A DNA stretch of 23,593 nt from Flavobacteriaceae bacterium UBA5950 (GTDB taxonomy: Bacteria; Bacteroidota; Bacteroidia; Flavobacteriales; Flavobacteriaceae), in the NCBI GenBank assembly GCA_002430545.1, contig DJCM01000008.1:1-23593 (forward strand), read 5' to 3'. The notes beneath the pieces are model-generated. The model was given only the letters and a program-made list of their open reading frames with translations. It did not search any database and was not told where the DNA came from. The translations under genes were made by a program, and so were the position numbers. How positions within the stretch are numbered: position 1 is the stretch's first letter; every line of letters starts with the position of its first letter. This document shows positions 14,443 to 22,206 of the stretch, piece after piece.

Positions 14443-15744
14443 TTGTTGACAACACTTGTCTTTATTGCTGATGGAATCGACATCGATATATTGCTTCGAT
14501 TCACACTTCTTTTCCTTCTTCTAATCAGTTCTGGATTAACGTCGGGATCAGAAGTTGCTTTTTTTGCACTTTCTCTAGCCACACTCAAAGCTGCTGCCAA
14601 TCACTCTCAAAGGACAAATAGATTAATGGCTAAACTTCGCCAGAATCCACAGCGATTACTGGCAACGATTTTGATCCTCAATAATCTCATAAACATCTCT
14701 ATCGTCATGCTTTTTGCAAGCATGAATCATGCACTATTTTCGGGCATTCCATACCCCTGGCTCACCTTGCTTGTTGAGGTTGGGTTTGTCGCTGCATTTA
14801 TCTTGATTTTTGGTGATATTATACCTAAGGTATATGCAAATCGAAATGCCGAATCCTTTGCGTTATTGATGGCACTTCCTTTGTTTGTCATCGATCGGTA
14901 TTTGTTGTTTTTTCTCGCTGTTCCTCTGAGTAAATTCACATATTTTTTTCAAAAAAGATTACAGAAACGCGCCTCAGACTTCTCTGTAGATCAGCTGTCA
15001 AAAGCACTTGAAATGACCGAAGATTCTGCCACTTCGAATGAAGAACAAAAACTTTTGGAAGGAATCGTCAACTTTGGAAATTTTGACGTCAAACAAGTCA
15101 TGAGACCCCGAATTGATGTATTTGCACTCAACCAAGAGGAGTCCTTTGAAGATGTTTTGGAGAAAGTTGTTGAAAAAGGGTATTCGAGAGTTCCTGTATA
15201 CAATGAACAAATTGATACAATTTCTGGGGTATTGTATATCAAAGATTTACTGCCCCATATTCACCTTAAAAATTTTGATTGGGTATCCATTCTTCGAGAG
15301 CCATATTTTGTTCCTGAGAACAAAAAACTAGATGATTTGCTTGTAGAGTTTCAATCAAAACGAATTCATTTGGCGGTGGTTGTTGATGAATATGGCGGAA
15401 CCTCGGGTGTTGTTTCCCTTGAAGACGTTATAGAAGAAATTGTTGGCGAGATCAGCGATGAATTTGACGATGACGACCTTATGTTCTCAAAGATAGATGA
15501 GAACACTTTTGTCTTGGAGGGGAAAACTTACCTCAAGGATTTTTACCGAATACTTTCCATAAAGGATTTAAAGCCTTTTGAAGACATGAAAGGTGAGTCT
15601 GAAACCTTAGCTGGATTTGTACTTGAATACCTTGGGTATTTCCCAAAAGCAAAAACTTCTTTTTCTTTTGCCAATTGTACTTTTGTAGTCGAAGCAACTG
15701 ATCGAAAAAGAATCAAACAACTCAAGGTGACAAACCATAAGTAA
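14443..15744 (+). CDS. gldE: Gliding motility-associated protein GldE (CNNM/CorC-type, CBS pair)
   Basis: This inner-membrane protein of the HlyC/CorC type is named for its link to gliding. DUF21-like membrane segments occupy about 15-165. A CBS pair follows at about 217-270 (MRPRIDVFAL, YSRVPVYN, GVLYIKDLL) and 283-340 (VVVDEYGGTSGVVSLEDVIEEIVGEI). The C-terminal CorC/HlyC domain lies at about 350-430. The assignment to GldE rather than a general CorC rests on the ssb and gldD neighbours. In F. johnsoniae, GldE partially overlaps GldD in function. No in-frame ATG exists before the first membrane helix, so the start must be a TTG, at 14443 or 14446. It follows ssb by 12 nt and precedes gldD by 10 nt. 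Whether this organism glides cannot be judged from this window. Confidence 0.92.
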   Translation: MLTTLVFIADGIDIDILLRFTLLFLLLISSGLTSGSEVAFFALSLATLKAAANHSQRTNRLMAKLRQNPQRLLATILILNNLINISIVMLFASMNHALFSGIPYPWLTLLVEVGFVAAFILIFGDIIPKVYANRNAESFALLMALPLFVIDRYLLFFLAVPLSKFTYFFQKRLQKRASDFSVDQLSKALEMTEDSATSNEEQKLLEGIVNFGNFDVKQVMRPRIDVFALNQEESFEDVLEKVVEKGYSRVPVYNEQIDTISGVLYIKDLLPHIHLKNFDWVSILREPYFVPENKKLDDLLVEFQSKRIHLAVVVDEYGGTSGVVSLEDVIEEIVGEISDEFDDDDLMFSKIDENTFVLEGKTYLKDFYRILSIKDLKPFEDMKGESETLAGFVLEYLGYFPKAKTSFSFANCTFVVEATDRKRIKQLKVTNHK

Positions 15745-15754
15745 AAGCATTTCT

Positions 15755-16294
15755 GTGAAAAAAATCATTGTTTTACTTTTCGTTGTTGGTTGCCATACAC
15801 CCATGCCCAAACCAAGTGGGATGTTAGCATTGGATTATCCCACACCAAACTACCAAGCCATTGTTTCAGATTGTCCATTTGATTTTGATATTAATTCTCT
15901 ATCATCAATTGATCTGCAGTCCAATTGCTTTTTTTCCTTGTTCTATCCATCGATGAAAGCAAAAGTATATATGAGTTATTTTGATCTTCGTCACCACAAT
16001 ATTGATGACTTGATCAAGGATTTTAATGATCGTCTCATCGATCATACGAGACAGCAAGCACGGATTCAAGAAAGTAGCTATGAAAGTATAGAGCAGCAGA
16101 AATATGGGCGATTTTTTGAAATCACTTCAAATGCACCATCCAATCTACATTATATGGTTACAGATCAAAAAAATCATTTTATTTCTGGCATATTGTTTTT
16201 TTCTGCAACGCCCAATTATGACTCTTTATACCCAGCAGTACATTATATTAAAAATGATTTGCGACAATTGACAGAGAGCATGACTTGGCGTTAG
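15755..16294 (+). CDS. gldD: Gliding motility lipoprotein GldD
   Basis: The 179-residue lipoprotein is required for gliding in F. johnsoniae. It has a short signal and a lipobox VVGC with the lipidated Cys13. The mature sequence carries GldD features: LALDYPTPNY after a Pro-rich start, the paired segments with CPFDFD and CFFSLFYPSMKAKVYMSYF, HYMVTDQKNHFISG, and a C terminus of FFSATPNYDSLYPAVHYIKNDLR. The start is GTG at 15755; the next Met lies after the lipobox, so GTG is the only start that keeps the signal. It follows gldE by 10 nt and ends directly against the convergent HMA lipoprotein gene, with no terminator visible. Confidence 0.93.
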   Translation: MKKIIVLLFVVGCHTPMPKPSGMLALDYPTPNYQAIVSDCPFDFDINSLSSIDLQSNCFFSLFYPSMKAKVYMSYFDLRHHNIDDLIKDFNDRLIDHTRQQARIQESSYESIEQQKYGRFFEITSNAPSNLHYMVTDQKNHFISGILFFSATPNYDSLYPAVHYIKNDLRQLTESMTWR

Positions 16295-16720
16295 CTAAGT
16301 CTTTTTTTTTGCGCAAGTTTCTTTTTTGCAAGTACCCTTAGCGCAGCAGCCTGATTTTTTATTTGATGCAGATGACATGTTTGACACTGTGTATGCATCG
16401 CCAGTATTGATCACTGTCAGTGCCAAGTCGTCGGTTTTCAAAAGGGAGGAATTATAGAGTACAGTAGCAATTGAGGTTTCGAAATCCACAGATGCCATTT
16501 GTACACCTTCCATCTTGCTCAAATTGTTTTCGATTGCTTTGGCACAACCCATTTTACACATCATTCCAGCAATAGAAAATGAGGCTTCAGACAGATTGAT
16601 ATCGACTACATTCTCTGCAAAGTCAGTCGTTGCAGCTACAACTTTGATTTCTGGTTTTGGTTGTTGGGTACATCCAATAAGAAAAAGCAAAATCGTTAGT
16701 GAAAATAGTAATGATTTCAT
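16295..16720 (-). CDS. Lipoprotein with heavy-metal-associated (HMA) domain and Cys-rich tail
   Basis: The 141-residue protein starts with a signal and lipobox LIGC (lipidated Cys17). An HMA ferredoxin-like domain follows at about 43-112. Its metal-site loop reads Met53-Met-Cys55-Lys-Met-Gly-Cys59, so the usual MxCxxC spacing has one extra residue (CxxGC). The tail (about 122-141) is Lys-rich with Cys125, Cys126, Cys131 and Cys136, which suggests additional metal binding. A periplasmic or outer-membrane-anchored copper- or zinc-binding role is likely by family, but no partner P-type ATPase or efflux system is adjacent. Its stop codon begins one base after the gldD stop. The 68-bp gap to the divergent permease gene holds only weak promoter-like matches. 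Confidence 0.85.
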   Translation of the reverse strand: MKSLLFSLTILLFLIGCTQQPKPEIKVVAATTDFAENVVDINLSEASFSIAGMMCKMGCAKAIENNLSKMEGVQMASVDFETSIATVLYNSSLLKTDDLALTVINTGDAYTVSNMSSASNKKSGCCAKGTCKKETCAKKKT

Positions 16721-16788
16721 GCGAATGATTTATTGTGTAAATGTACCAATTAATCTTAAAACATTTCCCACCTTTGTTCAGTAAAGCT

Positions 16789-17670
16789 ATGAAGATTCAG
16801 TCCCTTAAATGGATATACCTCGCCATACTTTCGGTGGTATGGGGCAGCTCGTACATTCTCATCAAGTGGGGGTTGGTTGCACTAAGTCCACTTCAGTTGG
16901 GAAGCCTTCGCCTTTTGATTACCACAGTTGCTTTGCTTTTGGTAGGGTATTCGTCGTTGCAATCACTCTCGAAATATCATTGGAAATGGCTTGCCATTAC
17001 TGGCTATGTCGGCACTTTTTTCCCAGCCTTTCTATTTGCCTTTGCCCAACAATATATCGATTCTGCCATTGCTGCGATTCTAAATGCCCTAACTCCTTTG
17101 CTGACGCTTATTTTTGGGTTGTTGTTGTTTCATGTTAAAATCCAGAGAAAGCAATTTTTTGGTGTTGGAATTGGACTCATAGGATCAGTTGGTCTGGTTT
17201 GGGGAGGGATTCACACTGCATCAAATATCAATCCCTTGTATACCATTTTGATTTTTGCTGCCTCATGCTGTTATGCGATCAATATTCATTTTATCAAGAC
17301 TCACTTGGCGCAAGTCGGAGTCATGGCAATCACATTGGGAAACTTTGTATTTATGGCACCTGCAGCATTGGTTGTACTAATACTTTCTGACTTTTTTACT
17401 GCACAAACCTTTTTGCATCCTGAGGTTTATCCTGCCATTGGCTACATCACAATCCTCGCATTGGCGGGCAGTGCCTTTGCCAAATACCTCTTTAATAAAT
17501 TTGTTAAAATCACATCAGCAGTGTTTGCCTCTTCTGTTACCTATACTCTACCTGTTGTTGCTTTATTTTGGGGGGTTTACGATGGTGAGGTAATCACACA
17601 ATTTCAACTGTTATCAGCTGCTGTAATTCTTGTAGGGGTTTATTTATCTCACAAAAAAAAAGCGACCTAA
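16789..17670 (+). CDS. EamA/DMT-family permease
   Basis: This inner-membrane transporter of the drug/metabolite superfamily has 293 residues and about ten membrane helices in two EamA repeats. The first repeat opens with LAILSVVWGSSYILIKWGL, the classic EamA start, and contains ALTPLLTLIFGLLLF; the second starts near PLYTILIFAASCCYAINI. The substrate is unknown: family members export amino acids, nucleotides or other metabolites. The frame is open for 16 more codons upstream to an ATG at 16741, but those residues are not hydrophobic-helix-like. The ATG at 16789 fits the usual MKxxxxxW start. It converges with the M16 peptidase gene after a 27-bp gap. Confidence 0.9.
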   Translation: MKIQSLKWIYLAILSVVWGSSYILIKWGLVALSPLQLGSLRLLITTVALLLVGYSSLQSLSKYHWKWLAITGYVGTFFPAFLFAFAQQYIDSAIAAILNALTPLLTLIFGLLLFHVKIQRKQFFGVGIGLIGSVGLVWGGIHTASNINPLYTILIFAASCCYAINIHFIKTHLAQVGVMAITLGNFVFMAPAALVVLILSDFFTAQTFLHPEVYPAIGYITILALAGSAFAKYLFNKFVKITSAVFASSVTYTLPVVALFWGVYDGEVITQFQLLSAAVILVGVYLSHKKKAT

Positions 17671-17697
17671 GCCACTTATCTTTTTTGGAATATAGTT

Positions 17698-20600
17698 TTA
17701 TTCAGCACTAACTGTTTCCCTATTGATCTTAACATTCGTAAGAGTAGCATCAACTGCCTGTGGACCTAGAGGCACTGTTGTCGTCGTAGGAATCAGCAAG
17801 CCTCCAAAGCTTTTATAATTCCCATAGGTTGTATCTTGTTTTTGGGTTTGCCCCATCATTTCAGTAACAGTTGTTTGTTTAAGTTTCAGACCTGATTCTA
17901 CTGCATAGTAGGTTGTTGTTGTCGTGCTTTGTCCTTTCATTTCGACTGCATAAGCTTTCTGACCATCAACTTCTTCAATACCTGTGAGAGTCACATTCTC
18001 ATTATCCATCATCTTGAGTTCAGCAATAATTCCAATAACAGCTTGCATATCTGCTGCCATTTCTGGAGGAAGATCCATACTATTGCCCATTTGTTCAACT
18101 TTTGCACCACTGGCATTTACAGTTACAGTTGCCAATACATTTCCACCCATTTTGATGATTTGCTTTTGCTCATCAGCAGTGTTAATTGAGGTGGCTTCTA
18201 GGGCATTGCCCATAAAGTTTGCACTGTAGCTTAGCTCCAGCGAGTTCATGGAATTGATTGTATCAAATCCACCTATTGCATTTATATAATTGGTAATGGC
18301 TGCTGTGGAGGTAATATCATTTTCGACTTTTTCAACCACTTTTTCCTCGACTTCTTCTGGGTATAAAATGGCAAGAAAATAGTTTTCATCAAGGTATTGT
18401 AGTGCAATATTTTGTAAATCCTCGGTTGTTAAGGCATCTATAATATCAAGATAGTTATACAGACGATAAGGATCTCTATTGTATAGATCTGTATTGCTTA
18501 AGTAACTTAGCCAGTAGCTGTTTTGCTCTATATTTTCTTTATAGTCTACCCTTCTAGATTCTTTGACTTTTTCCAAGTCTTCTTTAGAAATACCATTCTT
18601 TTTGATATCCTCAATGAGTTCAAGTGAAAAGTTGATCAGATCTTTTGCTTTTTCAGGACCGCATGGAAATACAATGGAAAACGAAAGCTGAGGGTAGGGG
18701 ATTTCTCTAAGGCTTGATCTCGCACCAACGCCGTAAACACCACTCTCGTCTTCTCGAAGTTTTTCAATCAACTTGTTCGTAACAACATCAGATAAGGCAC
18801 TTGACGCTAAGCTTGTTTCCCTGTCATAAGCGACTTCTTCAATCCAATCGATATTGACAAAACTTTTTGGATCTGTTCCTTTTTCAACGATAAACTCATT
18901 GAAAATATCTTCCTGCCTAAATTCAGGTACGACAATCTCGTCTTCATAATCAGTAGCAGGGAGCGATCCGAGATAAGTTTCAGTTAATTTTTCAAGAACA
19001 TCAGGATCAAAATTACCTACAAAATAATAGGAAAAATCGTTGGCATCAGCAAAGCGATCAACATGAAAATCATAGGTTTTGTCATAACTGATTGCTTCAA
19101 AATCCTCATCTCCAGGAAATCCTAAATAGCGATCGTTCCCAATATTTTTTTCTTCAGCAACAGCAATCTGAAAATAATATTCAGGGTTGGAGAGTATCCC
19201 TTTATAAAACCCTTTCACATTGTCTATAAATGCATTGAAGAAATTGGCATTTTTGTTCAAAGCAGTGTGATGAAGGTAAATCATTTGTAAAAGTGAGCTG
19301 ATGTCTTTTGGTGTACTGTTTCCACTCAAAGTTTCTGAATACTGACCCACTGATGAACTAACCGATGCTGTATTTCCACTCATTATCTTTTCAAGGTCTG
19401 ATACCGAAAGGCCGCCATAACCCGCTTGCGCATTGGCGTTGAGTTGTAAAGCAATTTCAATAGGCTTGAAATCATCATTACTCAATAGGCTTGATCCGCC
19501 TTTACTGTAGGCACTAAACAATATTTGATCATTCTTAAAATCGGTTTGTTTGTAGGTCACTTTTACACCATTACTCAACACCAATCTTGTGACATCAAGT
19601 TTTTCGTCATAGTCTTTTGAAATAATTGATCCAGCTTCAGGGATAACTTCAATAAGATCATTTCGAAGTTCACTTTCTTGGTAGGCAGTAACTTGGGCAT
19701 TTTCAACCTCTTTCATGATTTCTAAAACAGATTCATCATCGAAGATATCTTCCCCTTCTTCTTCTTTTTGCTGAACGACCACCACCATATTTTCTGGATG
19801 TACGTAATCATTAATTCTAGAGCTCACTTCTTCTAATTTGATTTCATCGAAAAGATTCTTGGCAGTTTGATATTCCCATTCAATTCCGGGTATGGGTTCG
19901 CTTTGGAGAAAATGACGGATGTATTGACTGACCAATCGACCACTGTTTTGCTTTCCTTTTTCCTTCACTTGATTTTCTAAAGAAGTCAAAATATTTTGCT
20001 TTGCCCTATCGAGTTCAGACTGCAAAAAACCATGCTCCGATACTCGTTTATTCTCAGTTAAAATCGCTTTGATAGTGGTCGGAAGGCTTTCTTTATTTGT
20101 TGAGGTGGCGTTGGAGCTATACATTTTTTTTGTTCTTGCATACCCATCTCTATACGAAGAAAAAGCATTCAAAAAAGGAGGCTTGCTGCTCGTAGCAAGC
20201 TCGTCGAGTCGAGCATTGATCATACTGGAAAACAAGCGATCAATCAAATAGGATTTATAATCCCCAACAGTTGTCATTGGAGTGGTATCTTCCAAGTCCT
20301 TGTACATGATTTGGACAGTATTCACAAAAGCTTCTTCGTCACTTACAGATGATATTTTTGTATCGGAATGGTTGGGTAGTGAATAAACCACTCGTTCTCT
20401 TGGACTCGAGGGCTTAGGCACATCCTTGAAGTATTTGGTAACTAACTCTTTCATTTTACCTACTTCGATATCACCAACAACAATCAGCGCCATTAAATCT
20501 GGTCGATACCAATCTTTATAGAAACGTCGAAGGCTATTATACGAAAATGTTTCAATACTCTCTTTTGTGCCAATGGGTAATCTTTCAGCATACTTAGATC

Positions 20601-21159
20601 CATACATCATTTCTGGGAGGTATTTTTTAATCATTCTCCACTGTGCTCCCAAAGTGGTTCGATACTCTTCGGCGACTACCCCTCGCTCAGCGTCAATATC
20701 TTCTGGATAAAGTGTCATATCGAAAATCATTTCTTTAAGGACTTGGAATCCTTTATCTATATCCTCAAAATTTTCGGATGGAATTGGTAGAATATAGACT
20801 GTTTCGTCAAAGCTAGTGTAGGCATTTAAGTCAGCTCCAAACTCAACTCCAATGGACTGTAGATAAGAGATGATATCATTTTTCTCAAAGCTTTTGGTGC
20901 CATTGAATGCCATGTGTTCCAGAAAATGCGCCAACCCAAGCTGATCATCATCTTCCATAACCGATCCTGTGTTTACGACCATTCGAAGTTCTACAATATC
21001 GTCTGGTTTTTGATTGTTTTGCAGATAGTACGAAAGCCCATTATCTAGTTGACCAATTTCAACTTCTGAAGATATAGGGATTGATTCATTGAGATTTTGT
21101 GCGTGACTCACTACAAAAAAGAGTGAGATTGTCAGAGATAGAAATGTATTTTTGTTCAT
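17698..21159 (-). CDS. M16-family zinc metallopeptidase (insulinase/pitrilysin-like) with extra C-terminal domain
   Basis: This probable periplasmic peptidase degrades short peptides or misfolded proteins. The 1153-residue protein has a Sec signal (1-20, ending SHA-Q). The inverted zinc motif is His78-Phe-Leu-Glu81-His82 in GLAHFLEHMAFNGT, with Glu158 in ERGVVAEEYR as the likely third ligand. Tandem M16 halves fill about 30-490 and 515-940. The second half lacks HxxEH, as expected for the inactive partner. Residues 950-1153 (plus 17701-18312) form an added region that does not look like M16. It has repeated short beta-strand patterns (KAYAVEMKG, TTYYAVESGLKLK, FGGLLIPTTTTV) like LolA/outer-membrane lipoprotein-sorting folds. 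The gene diverges from rplU and has a probable promoter of its own. Confidence 0.93.
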   Translation of the reverse strand: MNKNTFLSLTISLFFVVSHAQNLNESIPISSEVEIGQLDNGLSYYLQNNQKPDDIVELRMVVNTGSVMEDDDQLGLAHFLEHMAFNGTKSFEKNDIISYLQSIGVEFGADLNAYTSFDETVYILPIPSENFEDIDKGFQVLKEMIFDMTLYPEDIDAERGVVAEEYRTTLGAQWRMIKKYLPEMMYGSKYAERLPIGTKESIETFSYNSLRRFYKDWYRPDLMALIVVGDIEVGKMKELVTKYFKDVPKPSSPRERVVYSLPNHSDTKISSVSDEEAFVNTVQIMYKDLEDTTPMTTVGDYKSYLIDRLFSSMINARLDELATSSKPPFLNAFSSYRDGYARTKKMYSSNATSTNKESLPTTIKAILTENKRVSEHGFLQSELDRAKQNILTSLENQVKEKGKQNSGRLVSQYIRHFLQSEPIPGIEWEYQTAKNLFDEIKLEEVSSRINDYVHPENMVVVVQQKEEEGEDIFDDESVLEIMKEVENAQVTAYQESELRNDLIEVIPEAGSIISKDYDEKLDVTRLVLSNGVKVTYKQTDFKNDQILFSAYSKGGSSLLSNDDFKPIEIALQLNANAQAGYGGLSVSDLEKIMSGNTASVSSSVGQYSETLSGNSTPKDISSLLQMIYLHHTALNKNANFFNAFIDNVKGFYKGILSNPEYYFQIAVAEEKNIGNDRYLGFPGDEDFEAISYDKTYDFHVDRFADANDFSYYFVGNFDPDVLEKLTETYLGSLPATDYEDEIVVPEFRQEDIFNEFIVEKGTDPKSFVNIDWIEEVAYDRETSLASSALSDVVTNKLIEKLREDESGVYGVGARSSLREIPYPQLSFSIVFPCGPEKAKDLINFSLELIEDIKKNGISKEDLEKVKESRRVDYKENIEQNSYWLSYLSNTDLYNRDPYRLYNYLDIIDALTTEDLQNIALQYLDENYFLAILYPEEVEEKVVEKVENDITSTAAITNYINAIGGFDTINSMNSLELSYSANFMGNALEATSINTADEQKQIIKMGGNVLATVTVNASGAKVEQMGNSMDLPPEMAADMQAVIGIIAELKMMDNENVTLTGIEEVDGQKAYAVEMKGQSTTTTTYYAVESGLKLKQTTVTEMMGQTQKQDTTYGNYKSFGGLLIPTTTTVPLGPQAVDATLTNVKINRETVSAE

Positions 21160-21176
21160 GGATTAATACTTTGTGT

Positions 21177-21207
21177 CAAATTAACAAAACAAATCATAAT
21201 AACACAA
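21177..21207 (-). promoter_or_regulatory. Probable promoter of the M16 peptidase gene
   Basis: On the minus strand TTG (plus 21205-21207), a 20-bp spacer and TTAATTTG (plus 21177-21184) match the Bacteroidota pattern except for one base in the -7 element. It is arranged back to back with the rplU promoter, whose -33 element starts seven bases further right. Confidence 0.45.
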
Positions 21208-21213
21208 TATATA

Positions 21214-21245
21214 TTTGATGGAATAGAGATAAAAAACTATATTTG
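21214..21245 (+). promoter_or_regulatory. Bacteroidota-type promoter of rplU-rpmA
   Basis: TTTG (21214-21217), a 20-bp spacer and TATATTTG (21238-21245) fit the consensus exactly. The predicted start near 21252 gives a short A-rich leader before the ATG at 21276. The element also shows that the open frame running back to a TTG at 21243 is not the gene start. Confidence 0.75.
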
Positions 21246-21275
21246 CACCCGCTAAAAAGCAAAAATAAAATAGAA

Positions 21276-21821
21276 ATGTATGCAATCGTAGATATAGCTG
21301 GGCAGCAATTTAAAGTTGCAAAAGACCAAAAAGTATACGTACATCGTTTGGACGCTAAGACTGGTACAAAAGTTTCTTTTGATCAGGTTTTGTTGTTGGA
21401 CGACGGTGGAAAAGTTACTGTAGGCGCCCCTGCTATCGCCAATGCTTCTGTAGAGGCAAAAGTGGTCAAACACCTAAAAGATGACAAGATCATCGTGTTT
21501 AAGAAAAAGCGACGTAAGGGATATCGTGTCAAAAATGGACATCGACAGTCACTTACCGAAATCGTTATCCAATCCATTGGTACTTCTACCAAGAAGAAAG
21601 CAGCACCTGCTGCCAAAGCTGAAAAAGAAGCTGTAAAGTCCAAGCCTGCTGCAAAAAAGGAAACTGCTAAAGCAGCTTCTAAAAAAGCTGCTGCAAAATC
21701 AAAAACTGACTTGAGTACTAAGACTGTTGCTGAGCTCAAAGCATTGGCAAAAGAAGCTGAGATTTCTGGATATACGAGTTTGAAAAAAGCAGAACTAATT
21801 GCGGTATTATCCGCTAAGTAA
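21276..21821 (+). CDS. rplU: 50S ribosomal protein L21 with C-terminal Rho-N/SAP-like extension
   Basis: L21 is a large-subunit protein that contacts 23S rRNA. Residues 1-102 are a normal L21 (MYAIVDIAGQQFKVAKDQK, VVKHLKDDKIIVFKKKRRKG and YRVKNGHRQSLTEIVI). The gene then continues for about 79 residues. A Lys/Ala-rich linker (104-145) is followed by a small helical module (146-181) containing LSTKTVAELKALAKEAEISG and a SLKKAELIAVL end. This resembles the Rho N-terminal or SAP/HeH-type nucleic-acid-binding fold. The protein is 181 residues rather than about 103. The ATG at 21276 is chosen because L21 proteins start MYA, and the longer frame would begin inside the promoter. rpmA follows after 8 nt, the conserved rplU-rpmA operon. 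Confidence 0.96.
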   Translation: MYAIVDIAGQQFKVAKDQKVYVHRLDAKTGTKVSFDQVLLLDDGGKVTVGAPAIANASVEAKVVKHLKDDKIIVFKKKRRKGYRVKNGHRQSLTEIVIQSIGTSTKKKAAPAAKAEKEAVKSKPAAKKETAKAASKKAAAKSKTDLSTKTVAELKALAKEAEISGYTSLKKAELIAVLSAK

Positions 21822-21829
21822 AATATACC

Positions 21830-22087
21830 ATGGCACACAAAAAAGGAGTAGGTAGCTCGAAAAACGGAAGAGAATCAGAATCAAAACGCTTGGGCGTAAA
21901 GATTTTTGGTGGTCAGCCCGCCATCGCAGGTAACATTATTGTACGTCAACGCGGTACAAAACACCACCCTGGCGAAAACGTATACTTAGGTAAAGACCAT
22001 ACGCTACATGCCAAAGTGGATGGAATCGTGAAGTTTACTAAAAAGAAAGATAATCGATCTTATGTGTCTGTTGAGCCTAATGCTTAA
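21830..22087 (+). CDS. rpmA: 50S ribosomal protein L27
   Basis: L27 lies near the peptidyl-transferase centre of the large subunit. The 85-residue protein shows the family sequence from its start (MAHKKGVGSSKNGRESESKR), then LGVKIFGGQPAIAGNIIVRQ and GTKHHPGENVYLGKDHTLHA. The start directly at MAHKKG means there is no N-terminal cleavage extension of the kind found in Firmicutes. It is co-transcribed with rplU, 8 nt upstream, and followed by a palindromic terminator. Confidence 0.98.
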   Translation: MAHKKGVGSSKNGRESESKRLGVKIFGGQPAIAGNIIVRQRGTKHHPGENVYLGKDHTLHAKVDGIVKFTKKKDNRSYVSVEPNA

Positions 22088-22109
22088 GACCTAAATTATA
22101 ACTTATTTT

Positions 22110-22135
22110 AAAACCCCTTTGCAAAGGGGTTTTTG
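22110..22135 (+). terminator. Rho-independent terminator of rplU-rpmA
   Basis: AAAACCCCTTT (22110-22120) and AAAGGGGTTTT (22123-22133) pair around a GC-centred loop and are followed by more T. It lies 23 nt after the rpmA stop codon. Because the A/T arms are symmetric it could also work weakly in the other direction. Confidence 0.9.
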
Positions 22136-22153
22136 TTTGAAATTGTTTGATAA

Positions 22154-22182
22154 TAAAAAAACCGAGACAAGATCTCGGTTTT
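22154..22182 (-). terminator. Rho-independent terminator of ahcY
   Basis: On the minus strand ACCGAGA pairs with TCTCGGT (plus 22173-22179 and 22161-22167) around a 5-nt loop, and a run of T follows (plus 22160-22155). It starts 25 nt after the ahcY stop and sits tail to tail with the rpmA terminator. Confidence 0.88.
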
Positions 22183-22206
22183 GTGTTTTCCTATCCGAAT
22201 AGCTGA

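Noticed and set aside
16741..16788. Sixteen-codon N-terminal extension of the EamA permease
   Set aside because: The added residues do not fit the family start, and the ATG at 16789 begins right before the first helix.
21243..21275. Eleven-codon N-terminal extension of L21 from TTG
   Set aside because: The TTG is part of the TATATTTG promoter element, and L21 proteins begin MYA at 21276.
21383..21838. Minus-strand frame of 151 codons opposite rplU
   Set aside because: It is a shadow of the Lys/Ala-rich extension of L21, giving Phe/Ala/Ser-rich sequence.
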